NCBI GenBank assembly: GCA_003116975.1 | Contig: BGKB01000074.1 | Location: forward strand, 1-64,000 | Reading direction: 5' to 3' | DNA from: Aurantiochytrium sp. KH105 | Taxonomy: Eukaryota; Sar; Bigyra; Thraustochytrida; Thraustochytriidae | Length of the DNA stretch: 64,000 nucleotides | Part shown: one piece after another, positions 8,956 to 19,403 of the stretch | How the letters are laid out: each line of letters opens with the position of its first letter | How positions within the stretch are numbered: the first letter of the stretch is position 1 | Notes under the pieces: model-generated | What the model saw: the letters and a program-made list of their open reading frames with translations, nothing else | Told to the model about the DNA's origin: nothing | The model's database searches: none | Made by a program: the position numbers and the translations under genes

Positions 8956-10829
8956 CTAGGTCTTGGTCGGATACAAACCATTGGTACCGCCAGAGTTGAA
9001 ACCAAAGCACCTTGCAATGGCCGCACGAGCGCCCGTAGCGCCGGTATCACCACCAAGATCTTGAAGCTCTTGCTCACGGGTGACCTGCGCGCTGCTGCGA
9101 AAGTAGCGGCGATAGACGAGGAATCCAGCAGCACCGAGCACGACAACAACCGGGATAACAACGCCAGCAATGAGTCCAGCGTTGGACGAGCTTTCGACGG
9201 TAGTTGAGCCAGAACTTGCGATACCAAAGCACTTGCTGAGAAGATTATCATCACTGCGCAGCTCCGCACTGTCATCGTTGTAAATGCAGGAGCAAAAGTC
9301 CGGGCTCGTGCCAGAGATGGAGGCACAGATCGCCGAGAGCATGTTGCCCCAGCTATTGCTAAAAGGGATCGTCACATCGTTAACGCGGTACGAAGGCGCT
9401 TTGATAATGTCAAGGTCTTCAATGTACTCCTGTGGCGTGCGCATAATATTTTCGAGAATCGTGTTCTCGCCAGTGGTGCCGCTGTTGGTGACACAGGTAG
9501 CGGTGACGGAAGCGTCAAATCCATTGCTCGTTTGGCGGGCCTCGGAGCATGACTCTGTAAGCGAAGTGCTGCTCGTGAGACAGTTGAGCTCCATTTCACG
9601 CAGATAAGTGAAGAAGTTCTTGACAAGTCCTGCGTCAGCCGAAACTTGCTGCATAAGGCAGATCTGACGCAGCGACTCTTGGACCAGAAGAGCACCAGAG
9701 ACTGTGTACGTAGAATCAGTGGCACTGAGCGTAATCGAAGGTTGGCAGTAGCGTCCCTCGTTGATGCAGATACCATCGCAGAGGGTTTGCAGGTCAGTGG
9801 GCGGTGCCGTGCAGTTAATGATCTCATGCTGCTCCGTGCAAGAGCTGCAGTCGCGTTCGATGGCTGTGCCATCGAGAACGGGTGGGCGCATGGTCCAAGT
9901 ACCAATTGAGTCGCCAATAACGTCGAGAACGCCATTGAGAAACGCGAGACTTTTGAAGGGGCTGACGCTGATGTCTGCGCCGATTTGGGACACAACTTCG
10001 ACCTCGAGGTCGCCACTGTTGGCTGTCTGAAAGTCCCAGCTCAGCCGAATCGTGGGGATGTCCGACGTGCACGAATCCTGCAAGGTATCGTCAGCAACAA
10101 AGTCGGTGTCGCCAAGGCAGTCAGTGATGGTACCAAAGTCCTCGTTTGACATGGTAATGAGAGGGATCGAGAGGGTGTCGGCCTCTGGTTCTCCTCTGGG
10201 CTGCATGTAGTCGAGACAGCTCGTCTCTGCGCACCACGTAGAGCTTGACTTGACAGCGTTGGAGCTAAGAGCCTCGCAGAGGCACGAGTGCGAGTTCAAG
10301 ACCACGGCCACGGCGCCTCGATCTGCGAGCGAGCGCGCCATGCTGGCAATCACAGAAGTGCACGATTCCTCAAGCAAGAGCATGGCCACCTTGCCAGTGA
10401 GGGACTCCGACCCGAGGTCCAAACACGTGCTGCCTTCGCGCTCGACATAGGCGGCCTCGCCGCCCACGCTGCTCACCTTGTGGAAGGCGACCTTGCCGAT
10501 GTCCTCTTCGAGCACGCCCGTGAAACTGTGTCCGGTCAGCGATCCCGTCGTCACCGCCACCTCTACGTCCTCTCGCCCGCGAGCGGCAGCACAGCAGCGC
10601 AGCGCGCCTCGGGGTCTTCGTCAGTCTCCTCCCTCCCGCGCACACGCGCTCGCCGTCTTTGTCCTACGGCGCCGGACCGGGCCTGCCGGCACCATTCGTC
10701 CGGGCCCGGCGCGCGTCTGTCTCCTCCATCGCCCCGCCGCTAAACAAACTCACGCGTCGCGCGCCCGTCCGCGCCCGCCGCCGCCAGCACCGCCGCGGCC
10801 GCCGCCGCCGCCCACGCGCTCCGCGCCAT
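8956..10829 (-). CDS. Vacuolar-sorting-receptor-like type I membrane protein (one intron)
   Basis: This is a predicted cargo receptor of the secretory/vacuolar route. The main exon encodes a PA-like domain (GKVAMLLLEESC, RGAVAVVLNSHSC), then a Cys-rich luminal part with CDGICINEGRYC, LLVQESLRQICLMQ and NSWGNMLSAICA. These resemble GRYC, VQNLRQACF and VLKAICAGF of plant vacuolar sorting receptors. One transmembrane helix (GLIAGVVIPVVVVLGAAGFLV) follows, with a short basic cytosolic tail. This exon has no ATG before the PA domain. Upstream, ATG at 10829 opens a 25-codon signal peptide (MARSAWAAAAAAAVLAAAG) that runs into GTGAGT at 10753. Splicing to an AG at 10572 (or 10563) keeps the frame and gives about 563 aa. 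Receptor identity is inferred from patterns. EGF repeats of plant receptors are not seen. Confidence 0.6.
10572..10753 (-). other. Predicted intron in the sorting-receptor-like gene
   Basis: The donor is GTGAGT, directly after the signal-peptide exon (exon 1 is 10754-10829, 76 nt). A CTGAC branch-point-like sequence lies at 10620-10624. The acceptor AG is at 10572-10573; an alternative in the same phase is at 10563-10564. Both acceptors restore the main frame, which has an in-frame stop at 10621-10623 inside the intron. Confidence 0.6.
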
Positions 10830-12185
10830 GCTCGCCGCTGCTCTCGTCGCTGCCGGCGTCGCCGCGCGCCAGCTTCTCGCGCTGCAGCTTTGGGTTTTGT
10901 TGGCTTGCTGTTTGGCTTTGCTTATTTCTCTCGACTGGTTTATTATGCAGCATCATCAGCCTGGCAGCAGCATATTGCAGAAACAAGCTCTGTTTGCAAT
11001 GATCGCTTTTGCAGCAAGCGCCGGGGCAAGCAAGCAAGTCTCTTGCCCGCGTCCACACTGGCCTTCCGCGGCACCGACCCCCGCTCCGGTCCGCAAGGTG
11101 CTCTCTGGCGCCGCTCGCTCGCGGCCGCGCTTTCGCGGAGTCTCGAAGCGGCGGCCACGGAGCCGCGGGCGAAAGGACGGCCCCGGCCAGGCCGGCCAGC
11201 CAGTGCGCACTCGCTTTCGGCCGCGGCGCGTGCACGAGCAGACACTCGGGGCTTTAGTCTGCGATGATCTCGAGATCGCGTTCTCTTTCCGTCTTGCAGT
11301 GCTACTACGTGTGCAGCCCCGGCGATCTTCTGTCGAACTTCAACTTTTGGGTGGGGACAAGCTCTGTCATCAGGATCGTCGCGCTCGTCGTGCTCGTCGT
11401 CGTGGACACCATTGGTCAGTCATTCTTCATGGTCATGGCTTGCATGCTCTGCTCGTCCCGTCTTGGCTCGTCTCGGCACGTGTGCGCTCCGCCATGGCCA
11501 CCCACCATCCAATTATCGGGTCGGCGACTGCGACAGTGGCTGCGAGCACGCGCGGGACGGCAACGAGTCGAGCTCCTTCGAGTTGTTGTTGTACTATGCA
11601 GATACTGGCTGGTGCTGGTGCTGGTGCTGGTGCTGCAGCTGGTCCTTGTGCACCGCGGAGGGAGGACAGAAGACGAATATCATTTTATGCACAGAAATTA
11701 GAGTCGTGGCGGAAGGATGGCTGGGTGAAAGTGAGCGAACAGGACTCGCGGAATGTTGGCAACTTCAGCCAGGTCGTCTCGCGTAGTGGGTGAACAATTT
11801 GCCGTGCTGTGAGGGAAAAGTCACTCCGTCATCCCAGAGTGGGGCCGCAATCACTTTGTGTCGTGCTTGCTTGCTCGCTTGCGCGCTTGCTGACTTGCTT
11901 ACTTGCTTTGTTGATCGCTCGCTCGAGCAAGCTCAGAAGAGGCTTGGCCTCGAGCTTGCTTGGACTCGAGCTTGCTTGGCCTAGCCTTGGCGCATAAATG
12001 CCTGCTGTTGGAGACACCCAGCCCCGCCCACTCCGTTTGGTTGTTGTCGCGACGGATGAAGCATCTTCCGTAGGAAACCAGTTCGCTCTCGACCGCCAGC
12101 TGCTCGCCGTGGGTGGCGAGGCGCGACGCACCTGCTCTCCAGCGGCCGCGCTCGTCGTCGGCAGGCAAACTTTCGTGCGGCCGCC
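10830..12185. other. Intergenic region, no supported gene
   Basis: This divergent promoter region lies between the sorting-receptor-like gene (-) and the mitochondrial carrier (+). It holds GC-rich DNA, GCTT-type repeats at about 11861-11905 and a near-perfect 15-bp doublet, CTCGAGCTTGCTTGG, around 11950-11980. Open frames that cross it are hydrophobic but repeat-derived and match nothing I know. Confidence 0.5.
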
Positions 12186-13103
12186 ATGACGGCCAAGCTT
12201 TCGGACCTCGAGACCATGGCGTGCTCGGGGCTGGGCGCGGCAACAAGCGTGCTCTTTACCAACCCGTTCGAGGTGGCCAAGAACCGCCTGCAAATGGACA
12301 GCGAATTGAGCGCCGGGAAACGCGCCTACAGAGGTATGCTCGACTGCATGACCAAAACCTGGGAGGTCGAGGGTCTTCGAGGCGTACAACGAGGCCTCGA
12401 GCTGTCCGTGCTCCGCGACGGTAGCAAATGCTTTTTCAGACTTGGGCTCTTTGAACCCATCCTGCGAAGGATGCATCCTGACGAAGAAAATCTTCGCAAG
12501 GCGCCGCTTTGGAAGCAGCTCATTGCGGGCGGGACGTCTGGTCTTGTAGCCGCAGTGCTGTGCAACTCGCTTGACCTTGCCAAAGTTCGCATCCAAAGCG
12601 CTGGCGCGCTTTCGGCAAGTCATCATGAGATCGCAGGCCTTTCAACGCCCGCTGTCCTTCGCAAGATCTTCGCCGAGGAGGGAGCTTCTGCCCTTGTCAA
12701 GGGTTTGCCTGTGAATGCTGCGCGCTCCATCACATTCACCTCAGTTGTGATGACGACTAATGCGCGTGCCAAACAGGCGCTGGCTGGCGCTGGCGTTCGC
12801 GATGGTTTTGTGCGGGATGCTGCGGGCTCCTTCATGGCTTCGTGCATTGGGATTATTGTGCTGAACCCTCTCGATGTCCTTCGCACGCGTATCTATAATC
12901 AACCTTCTGCGCCGGGTCGCGAGCTCTACGCGGGCACTTTGGATGCAGCTGCAAAAATCGCTCGCGCAGAGGGCATCAGTGGTTTCTATAAAGGTCTCTT
13001 TGCGCACTTTTGCCGTGTTGGGCCTCACACTGTTTTGACGTTTGTGTTTATGGGCGAGTTCAAGCGTGCTCTGCTCGCGTCGAAGCGTTCGAGTACAGTG
13101 TGA
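12186..13103 (+). CDS. Mitochondrial carrier, SLC25A34/35 (OAC1)-like
   Basis: This 305-aa six-helix transporter of the mitochondrial inner membrane has three tandem carrier repeats. The signatures are NPFEVAKNRLQ near residue 26, NSLDLAKVRIQ in the second repeat and NPLDVLRTRIYNQP in the third. Each repeat also has a helix-loop such as EGLRGVQRGL, EGASALVKGL and EGISGFYKGL. The RIYNQP sequence followed by FCRVGPHTVLTFVF is characteristic of the SLC25A34/35 group related to yeast Oac1, which moves oxaloacetate, sulfate or similar anions; the substrate here is not proved. In repeat two the usual Pro of PX[DE]XXK is Ser. The length is normal for the family, and it is convergent with SF-assemblin. 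Confidence 0.88.
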   Translation: MTAKLSDLETMACSGLGAATSVLFTNPFEVAKNRLQMDSELSAGKRAYRGMLDCMTKTWEVEGLRGVQRGLELSVLRDGSKCFFRLGLFEPILRRMHPDEENLRKAPLWKQLIAGGTSGLVAAVLCNSLDLAKVRIQSAGALSASHHEIAGLSTPAVLRKIFAEEGASALVKGLPVNAARSITFTSVVMTTNARAKQALAGAGVRDGFVRDAAGSFMASCIGIIVLNPLDVLRTRIYNQPSAPGRELYAGTLDAAAKIARAEGISGFYKGLFAHFCRVGPHTVLTFVFMGEFKRALLASKRSSTV

Positions 13104-13327
13104 ATGCGATGGTGATATTTTGCCTTGCAAATGCAAGATCTCACTTTCTCACGGGGATTCGGACTTTTGCCATGACTACTTTGTAATTTTTAGTCTCTTT
13201 TTCAGTTCACAGAAAAAAAAAAATTAGGGGGCGGCCAGGAAGAACAATACGCGCTTCAGGTCGCTGACCAGTTTCAGGAAAGAAAGAACAAAGAAAAATT
13301 TTAAAGAACAAAATACTGATTTTTTTT

Positions 13328-14176
13328 TTAAACTTCCGTCGTATTGATCGTACGCAGCGAGTCTTGAAGTTTTGCAGCATATCGTGTCAACGTCTCGGCA
13401 ATTTCATCGTCCTCTTGCTCGCGAACCACGGCCTCTTCTTGGATGGCATTCTTGAGCTTGGCGATTTCCTTTTCAATCTTAATGTGAAAGCGCTCCGTGC
13501 GCGCTTTGCGCAAGGTAATACTCTCTTCCAAAACGGCACGCAATTCCTGGTACTTTTGCTCTCGCTCTCCGCGCTCCGCATCAAGTTCCTCGCTGACCTG
13601 ATTTTCATGATCTGCAAGCCTTCCAGTAATGACCTTTTCGCGCTCAAGTCTCGAGAGTCGCTCGGTCTCGAAGCGGTCCTGAAACGCAGTGAGACGTTCC
13701 GTGAGCTCTGCGCCACGTCGCTCAATGTCGGCCGGGATAGCAACCTTTTCGTGCTCGAGCTGAGCGTGCAGGTCATCAACTCTCTCATTCAAGAGGTCAA
13801 TGTTTTCCTGCAAGACTTCCATTTTGTCTTGAATCTTCTGCAAGAGGATCTCCTTGACGTGTTCCACCTGTTCGCCAGCCCATGTCTGCAATGATTGGTT
13901 CATTTCCACACGCTGTTTCATTTCTGTTTGCAAGACCTGTTCCAAGCTGGCCATTTCTCGCTGCAGCTGGACAAGAACATGTTCATCTTTCTCTCGCCTC
14001 GTTCGGGTGCCCTCGATCATCTCCGATTCGAAGGCATCGAAATTCGACATGAGTGCGCGCAGACGCGCCTTGGTTCCTTCAGACGCCGCGGACAGCTCGC
14101 CTCGCTTGGCCGCGAGCACGGACTCGGAGCTCTCCGTCGTCTCGAGTCGCGCATCGTCATTGTACTTGGACTCCAT
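13328..14176 (-). CDS. SF-assemblin / beta-giardin-like coiled-coil protein
   Basis: This 282-aa protein is almost entirely a segmented coiled coil, preceded by a short non-helical head of about 40 residues. That layout and length match striated-fibre assemblins, which build the fibrous roots attached to flagellar basal bodies in algae and other protists. Characteristic stretches are NFDAFESEMIEGTRTRREKDE just after the head and KYQELRAVLEESITLRKARTERFH in the rod. It implies that the organism makes flagellated cells such as zoospores. The start ATG is the first in frame. No membrane or enzymatic segment is visible. Confidence 0.85.
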   Translation of the reverse strand: MESKYNDDARLETTESSESVLAAKRGELSAASEGTKARLRALMSNFDAFESEMIEGTRTRREKDEHVLVQLQREMASLEQVLQTEMKQRVEMNQSLQTWAGEQVEHVKEILLQKIQDKMEVLQENIDLLNERVDDLHAQLEHEKVAIPADIERRGAELTERLTAFQDRFETERLSRLEREKVITGRLADHENQVSEELDAERGEREQKYQELRAVLEESITLRKARTERFHIKIEKEIAKLKNAIQEEAVVREQEDDEIAETLTRYAAKLQDSLRTINTTEV

Positions 14177-14528
14177 CTTGTCTGCGCTTGCGCGCGCGAA
14201 AATATTTTTTGGGGGCGTTCACGACGACGCCCGCGTCGATCGAATCACACTCAGCTCACACGAGCGGGCGTGAGCGCCGTTTTAGCTCTAGCGTACTCGC
14301 GCGTGGAGCTAAACTTACAAGCCGCAAACTCGCAAGCACATCATCCGGTCCATGCCCCTAATACGCAGTATATCGATGTATAAAAAACCAACTCCTAGGT
14401 CACCGGATCTATACGTAGAAAGAAAATAATTATCATCAAAGAAGATGTAGTACGTAGGCCTACAACTGAGACTGACGGAGAAGGAAACAGAGACAAAGAG
14501 ATAGGCTAAGCAAAAATGAGTAAGCGTA
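14177..14528. other. Short intergenic region
   Basis: This is the leader of SF-assemblin plus the downstream flank of the sulfotransferase-like gene. It is AT-richer than its surroundings around 14360-14520. No gene is supported. Confidence 0.5.
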
Positions 14529-16004
14529 TTATACCCTGTCGAGAACACTGCCCGCTGCAGCATCGGCATCATCCTCGGCGTCGAGAGCTCTCAGGTCTCC
14601 TTCTGTGACAGTGGCTGCAGATGATGAAACAGCTTTCTTAGCGGCCGCAGGAGACGCGGGCTCATTTGCTTCTTTGGTATCGTCTTTGCTCGTGTCGAGC
14701 GAGTCCACGCGAATCTTGATGCGACGCGAAGATCCGCGAGTGTCAGGCTCGCCAATGGTCGCCATAGACGAGGACATGCGGGACTCGTCGTGACGACGAC
14801 TTGTGCTACGAAGCGAGGAGGAGGTGGAAATTTGAGAACTCACACGTCGGGCAAGACCCTTGAGATCCTGATCCTTGTAGATGGAAAAATCAAGATTGCT
14901 CGAAAAAGGTCGGATGCTCGGGGGCGGCTCGATAGGTGGAGGTTTGAGGTCTGGGCGATTTGGCAGGGCAATGTCATAGCCGAAATAATAAAAATCCTCG
15001 GCGTAATTTGTTGCAACCAAATCAACGAGCTCCTGGTCGTAGTAGTCCCACCATGGCTTGCTTCGCTTGCGGGAATTGGCATGCGGCATGCTCCGCAATG
15101 CGTCCGCCACTTTGGGGGGAATTTCCTTGAGGCGTTTCTTGTGTCGCCGTGATTGAATCTTGAGCCCAGGCATCCACAACGTCTTGAGCTCTTCTTGTTT
15201 GATGATGCACTTGACAATTTGTTCTCCATCAAGATGCGTGTATTCGAACATTGGTAACGCGTGGCAGTACGTATCCCATTCCTCAGTGCTTCCTGTTTGC
15301 CGGTAGAGCGCCAGTTTTGAGGTGCACCAGCGCTTTACAAAGCCTTTGAACGACTCGAGCGGTCCAAATCGGTTGTACATGTACACGGAGACCATGCGGC
15401 TATACGGGTTGCGTACGATGGCAAACGAGTTCTCGAGGTCTTTCTCTTCAATCGACTCATACTTGAGCATTTTCGCAGCTGTAAAATGCACAAACCAGCC
15501 CTTGATGTTGCAGCCAACAAGCCACTTTTCCCGTCCCATCCAGTTGCACAAGACATACGTGAAAAAGACGGCGTAAATGCGTCGAAGGATCGTTTGCCGG
15601 CCGATGAATGGTGCCGTGCCGAGAAAGGTTGAGACCAGAAACATCGTGGCGCCCGTGGCGAAAAGTGAGTAGGCTGTGACGCCATAGCCGCAAAACGTAT
15701 CCTCGGCATCACAGTCGTTTCCGGGGCGATACGCTGGCACTGTCAGGTAGAGGATGACGGCTACCGTGTACTGACACACGAAAATGACGTTCTCGATGGT
15801 GATGAATGGAAAATTTGCCGTTTCCAGCAGCCGATACCGGTAAAACCAGTACAGCATACCGAATCTGCGCCACGGCCAAAGACCTTTGCGGCACTTTTTC
15901 GCCACATTGTAGTGCTTGGTGAGCGAGGTTCCGCCGCACCGCGGCACGTGCACAAAGAGCAGGTCATCCTCGGGCTTCTCCTCATCGTGGACGAGCCAAG
16001 GCAT
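14529..16004 (-). CDS. Sulfotransferase-like protein with internal membrane helices
   Basis: This 491-aa protein carries the two PAPS-binding elements of Golgi-type carbohydrate sulfotransferases: HVPRCGGTSL near residue 23 (5'-phosphosulfate loop) and IVRNPYSRMVSVY near residue 204 (3'-phosphate loop). The segment between them is unusual. It holds about three hydrophobic stretches (VIFVCQYTVAVILYLTV, AYSLFATGATMFLVSTFL, RIYAVFFTYVLCNW), where soluble family members have only a short linker. The C-terminal third is Pro/Ser-rich and cytosolic-looking. The frame extends upstream into a repeat, but MPWLVHDEEKPED at 16004 directly precedes the first motif and is the likely start. The reaction would be transfer of sulfate from PAPS to a glycan or other acceptor. 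Activity is not assured, given the insertion. Confidence 0.72.
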   Translation of the reverse strand: MPWLVHDEEKPEDDLLFVHVPRCGGTSLTKHYNVAKKCRKGLWPWRRFGMLYWFYRYRLLETANFPFITIENVIFVCQYTVAVILYLTVPAYRPGNDCDAEDTFCGYGVTAYSLFATGATMFLVSTFLGTAPFIGRQTILRRIYAVFFTYVLCNWMGREKWLVGCNIKGWFVHFTAAKMLKYESIEEKDLENSFAIVRNPYSRMVSVYMYNRFGPLESFKGFVKRWCTSKLALYRQTGSTEEWDTYCHALPMFEYTHLDGEQIVKCIIKQEELKTLWMPGLKIQSRRHKKRLKEIPPKVADALRSMPHANSRKRSKPWWDYYDQELVDLVATNYAEDFYYFGYDIALPNRPDLKPPPIEPPPSIRPFSSNLDFSIYKDQDLKGLARRVSSQISTSSSLRSTSRRHDESRMSSSMATIGEPDTRGSSRRIKIRVDSLDTSKDDTKEANEPASPAAAKKAVSSSAATVTEGDLRALDAEDDADAAAGSVLDRV

Positions 16005-16987
16005 CTTATTCTCTTCTTGACGGACGCCAAGCCGAGGGCTCTCTCGCAGCCCCGCGCGCTTGGAGCTGCGTTTATGTATATACCGGTTTTGTTTCTTCGC
16101 CGCCACGTGCCGGTCGCGGTCCCTACGCAGGCAGCAGGCACGCACGCAGGCACGCACGCACGCAGACACGCAGGCAGGCAGGCAGGCTGGCAAGCTAGTT
16201 CCCACCCACGCACACCCGCCCTGCCAGTCGGCCTGCCGCCCGACGCGACTTCGACGTCCGGCTCTCGCTCGCCGCGTCCGCAGACTCGGCTCTGCTCCGC
16301 TGCCCTCGCTCGCTCTGCAGCCCGTGCAGCCGGCCGGGGCGGCCTCCGTCTGCGCGTCGTCCTCCGTCCGCCGGGGTCTGGCTGCCTGCCCTCGCCGCGC
16401 GCTCTGCGCTCAATCGAGTCAAGCCGATCCGATCGGTCGCGCGAATCCACTTCGCCTCGCGCGCGCAGAGCCGGCGTCCGCGGTTCGGCCGCGCGCCCGG
16501 CCCCGGCCCCGCGCCCGCGCCCGCGCGCCGCCCGCGCCCCGCTGCCGCGCCGCCGCGAGGGATGGCCGGCGCGTTGCGGCTTTGCTCGCGCGGGCTGCCG
16601 GCTTGGTCTGCTCGCTCGCGTGGCTTGGGCGGCCTGGCGAGGGGGCGCAGGGGGGAAAGAGGGGCCGAAGAAGACAAGGGACGGGAAAGAAGAGAGCAGC
16701 TGCACGCCGAGGAGGGCGGGATGCGCGACGCGGAGGGCGCGCACGCGGAGCCGGGCGGCGCGGAGCGGAGGCTGCGCGGGACGTTGGCTTTGGGGGGCGA
16801 AGGCAGCGAGCGGGTCGAAGAAGAGGCCCGGCGGCCGGAGGCCGATGGAGGGCGTTGAGTTGGGCGGGTGACAGAAATGGGGACGAATTCGTCAGCAAGT
16901 ATGGATTCTGTGTCAAGCGCAGTCAGGCTGCCCCCGCCCCTGCGAATCGACCGTCAGCTTGGTGGTGTCAGAATCAGAGTAGCGCAG
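16005..16987. other. GC-rich intergenic region
   Basis: This is upstream DNA of the sulfotransferase-like gene. It has a GCAC/GGCA-type repeat at about 16136-16190 and very GC-rich sequence to about 16860. Several long open frames occur on both strands but are compositional (Arg/Ala/Pro-rich) with no domain. Confidence 0.5.
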
Positions 16988-18067
16988 TCAGATTGGCGCG
17001 GTCTTTGGAGCCGTGGAGAGCACGGACGCCTCGTGGTCGCTGAGGGTTCCGGATGAAGCGTTGGTGCTCGGCGCAACGGCGACGGTAGAGCCACGAGGCG
17101 GCAAGTGGGTGTGAGCCGCTCGAGACTGAGTCGCACGCGTGTCGAGGACTTTAAAGAGAATCGTCTCGGTGGAAACGGTCCCAATGGGAACCGAGGCAAC
17201 CATCATGGGCACGAGGCTACGCGCCCAGGGCCACACGAGTATCAAAGTGATACCAAACTGAAACCCGAAATTGAGCAGAAACCCCACACGACGGATGGTA
17301 AGGATCCTCGCGCGGAGGACGTGCGTCACAGGCGACGCAGCAGATTGACTTTGCAAAAGCGACAGAAACCTGGCACTGCTCACATGTAATAAAACAAAAA
17401 TGTAGGCTCCAAGAAGCTGCGCACCACAAAGATGCATATATAGCCACGCGTGAGTCTGGGTCTTCCAAAGCCCACCCAAAGGCGCAATGACGAATGTGCA
17501 GAGACACAAAATCATATATGGTGGCTTGGAAAGCCGAACGAAACGGCGGATCGACGGAATCGTGAGATGAAGCAATGTCGTCAGTTGTGCTGTCGTTTTG
17601 GCAAAGTACGCGCACGTTTCAAAAATACAATAATAGCAAAGCATCCCACAAGCTGCAAGGAGAACTGACTTGGCCACATCTTCGCCCACGATAGCGCTTG
17701 GCGAGGCAACAAACGCAATGCACATGGAAACCTGGAGTGCACATTGCAATAAACTGAGCGTGTGAAGACGCATAACGGTGTCATGCCCTGATCCAGCATG
17801 TGGTTTTGCTGCCTTGACCTTTCGCTGGCGCGTGAGTCTCCGTATTGCGGAGAGCCTTCGCAAGAGATTAAAGAGAGCGAGCACCAGCGCGATCGCATAG
17901 AGCACGAGCACGACATATTTCGGGACAACACAATCGTAGCCAGGCCATGGAAACATGTCTCCACGCTCGAGAAACGCTGGCTTGCAAATGCATCGCCCTA
18001 GCGTCGTATCGCATTCGCCTCCGTAGCTGCACGCGGAAAAGGGCCAATGCGATGCGCACGAGGGCAT
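16988..18067 (-). CDS. EGF-like/seven-helix membrane protein, copy 1
   Basis: This 359-aa protein belongs to a family I do not recognise. It starts with a compact Cys motif resembling an EGF-like fold (C-x7-CSYGGECDTTLGRC-x-C, ending GYDCVVP) in the first 48 residues. About seven hydrophobic helices follow: YVVLVLYAIALVLALFNLL, LLQCALQVSMCIAFV, LLAACGMLCYYCIFETC, MILCLCTFVIAPLGG, LCGAQLLGAYIFVLL, VGFLLNFGFQFGITLILV and MMVASVPIGTVSTETILF. The tail is Ser/Thr-rich. The topology (Cys domain outside, seven helices, polar tail) resembles a receptor. No G-protein-coupled-receptor signature can be claimed. There is no separate signal peptide. A paralogue lies about 1.3 kb upstream on the same strand. 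Confidence 0.7.
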   Translation of the reverse strand: MPSCASHWPFSACSYGGECDTTLGRCICKPAFLERGDMFPWPGYDCVVPKYVVLVLYAIALVLALFNLLRRLSAIRRLTRQRKVKAAKPHAGSGHDTVMRLHTLSLLQCALQVSMCIAFVASPSAIVGEDVAKSVLLAACGMLCYYCIFETCAYFAKTTAQLTTLLHLTIPSIRRFVRLSKPPYMILCLCTFVIAPLGGLWKTQTHAWLYMHLCGAQLLGAYIFVLLHVSSARFLSLLQSQSAASPVTHVLRARILTIRRVGFLLNFGFQFGITLILVWPWARSLVPMMVASVPIGTVSTETILFKVLDTRATQSRAAHTHLPPRGSTVAVAPSTNASSGTLSDHEASVLSTAPKTAPI

Positions 18068-19403
18068 GCTCGCGCGTGCGCGGGATTCTCCACGTCTGGT
18101 CCCGAATCAAGTCTGCTGTGCTTCGGATAAAGTCTTGACTTTCGCGATGAGGCCGATTTCTGTGTGCATGCATGGCTCGCAAGCACAGTCTCCCTTTTCT
18201 AATGTACAATCCTCGTCGCGGCTTGAGCAAATAAGTGACCGAGTCCGAGGCCGAGTCCGAGGCCGACTCCGGCCCGATGCGTAACGGCCAAGGACTCCTG
18301 AGATTAATTTGACCTTACGCACAGCAGCCGGGGAGGGAGGGGGACGAGGGGGAGAGGGGGAGAGGGGCAGAGAAGGACTGACACCGCGTATGCTCACGGC
18401 AACGCACATTTTCAACATGCCTGCGGCGCGTCAGCGTGTCTCACGATGAACATCCGACGAGGTCGCAGGGACATACGCAAAGACAACTTTCCCCAATGTT
18501 AGGCTTATAAAAAGTAGTGTCCTTGCGCTTCAGGTTCGTCAGGTCGTCGCGATCGCCGTCACGTCGTCACGTGGGTCCACAAGCTTTCCATAACAGCGAG
18601 CGACGGTTTCTTCTACGGGTTTCCTGCCTGCCAAAATCACCCTTTTCTGCGTCTGCGCGGACACAGTTGTATAGAACAGCCTGGCTGCTGGAGCACAACG
18701 ATCGCGAGGCTGGCCCGAGATGGTAGCGGCGCAGACTTATTTTTCCTTCCAAAAGTCTACCCAACGCCCCTTCTTTTTTCCTCTGTCGCGTCCTTGCAAG
18801 CCATCTTGCGACCTTTGCGAGCGGGATTTGGTCTTCGAGGATAGTCTTGTAACTGCTCGAAGACTCTTCCTTCCAACAGAAATGAATGAATCGACGGGTG
18901 GGTGGGTGGGTGGGTGGGTGGATGGACGGTCAACGGAAGGACAGATAGATAAAGCAACGAATTGCACGCAAGATAGACTCGTGATGACAACGATTCTATG
19001 ATCAGCAAACACGACATTGGCACGTAGACGAAGAAGAAGAAGAAGAAGAAGAAGAAGAAGAAGATAAATAGAACAAAGAGATGTTCTATTGTCCTCTAGA
19101 CAGGTACATTGTGCCTGCCTCAAACATTAGAGGAAGACTGGAATAAGTGAGCAGACAGATTGTCCGTATTCTCGATTCAAAGCTCTGGCAACTTGTCGCT
19201 CGCGTATAGAAATGAGGTCAACTGGGAGTTCCTACACGATACGTAACTTACACGACGAGGTAGATTGCGAGGTCTGGCTACTATGCCCAATGCTTGGACT
19301 CGATTATATAGCAAACATGTCGATTCAGAGCTCTGGCGACTTGCCGCTCGCGTATAGAAATGAGGTCAACTGGGAGTTCCAACATGATACATAAGTTACA
19401 TGA
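18068..19403. other. Region between the two paralogous membrane-protein genes
   Basis: No gene is supported. It contains a short CGAGTCCGAGGC-type tandem at about 18239-18275, (GGGT)n at about 18898-18921, (GAA)n at about 19028-19062, and the first copy of a 110-bp direct repeat. Confidence 0.5.

Noticed and set aside
10828-11793. 321-codon plus-strand frame with a hydrophobic start
   Set aside because: It begins opposite the signal-peptide exon of the sorting-receptor-like gene. The rest is compositional with no domain.
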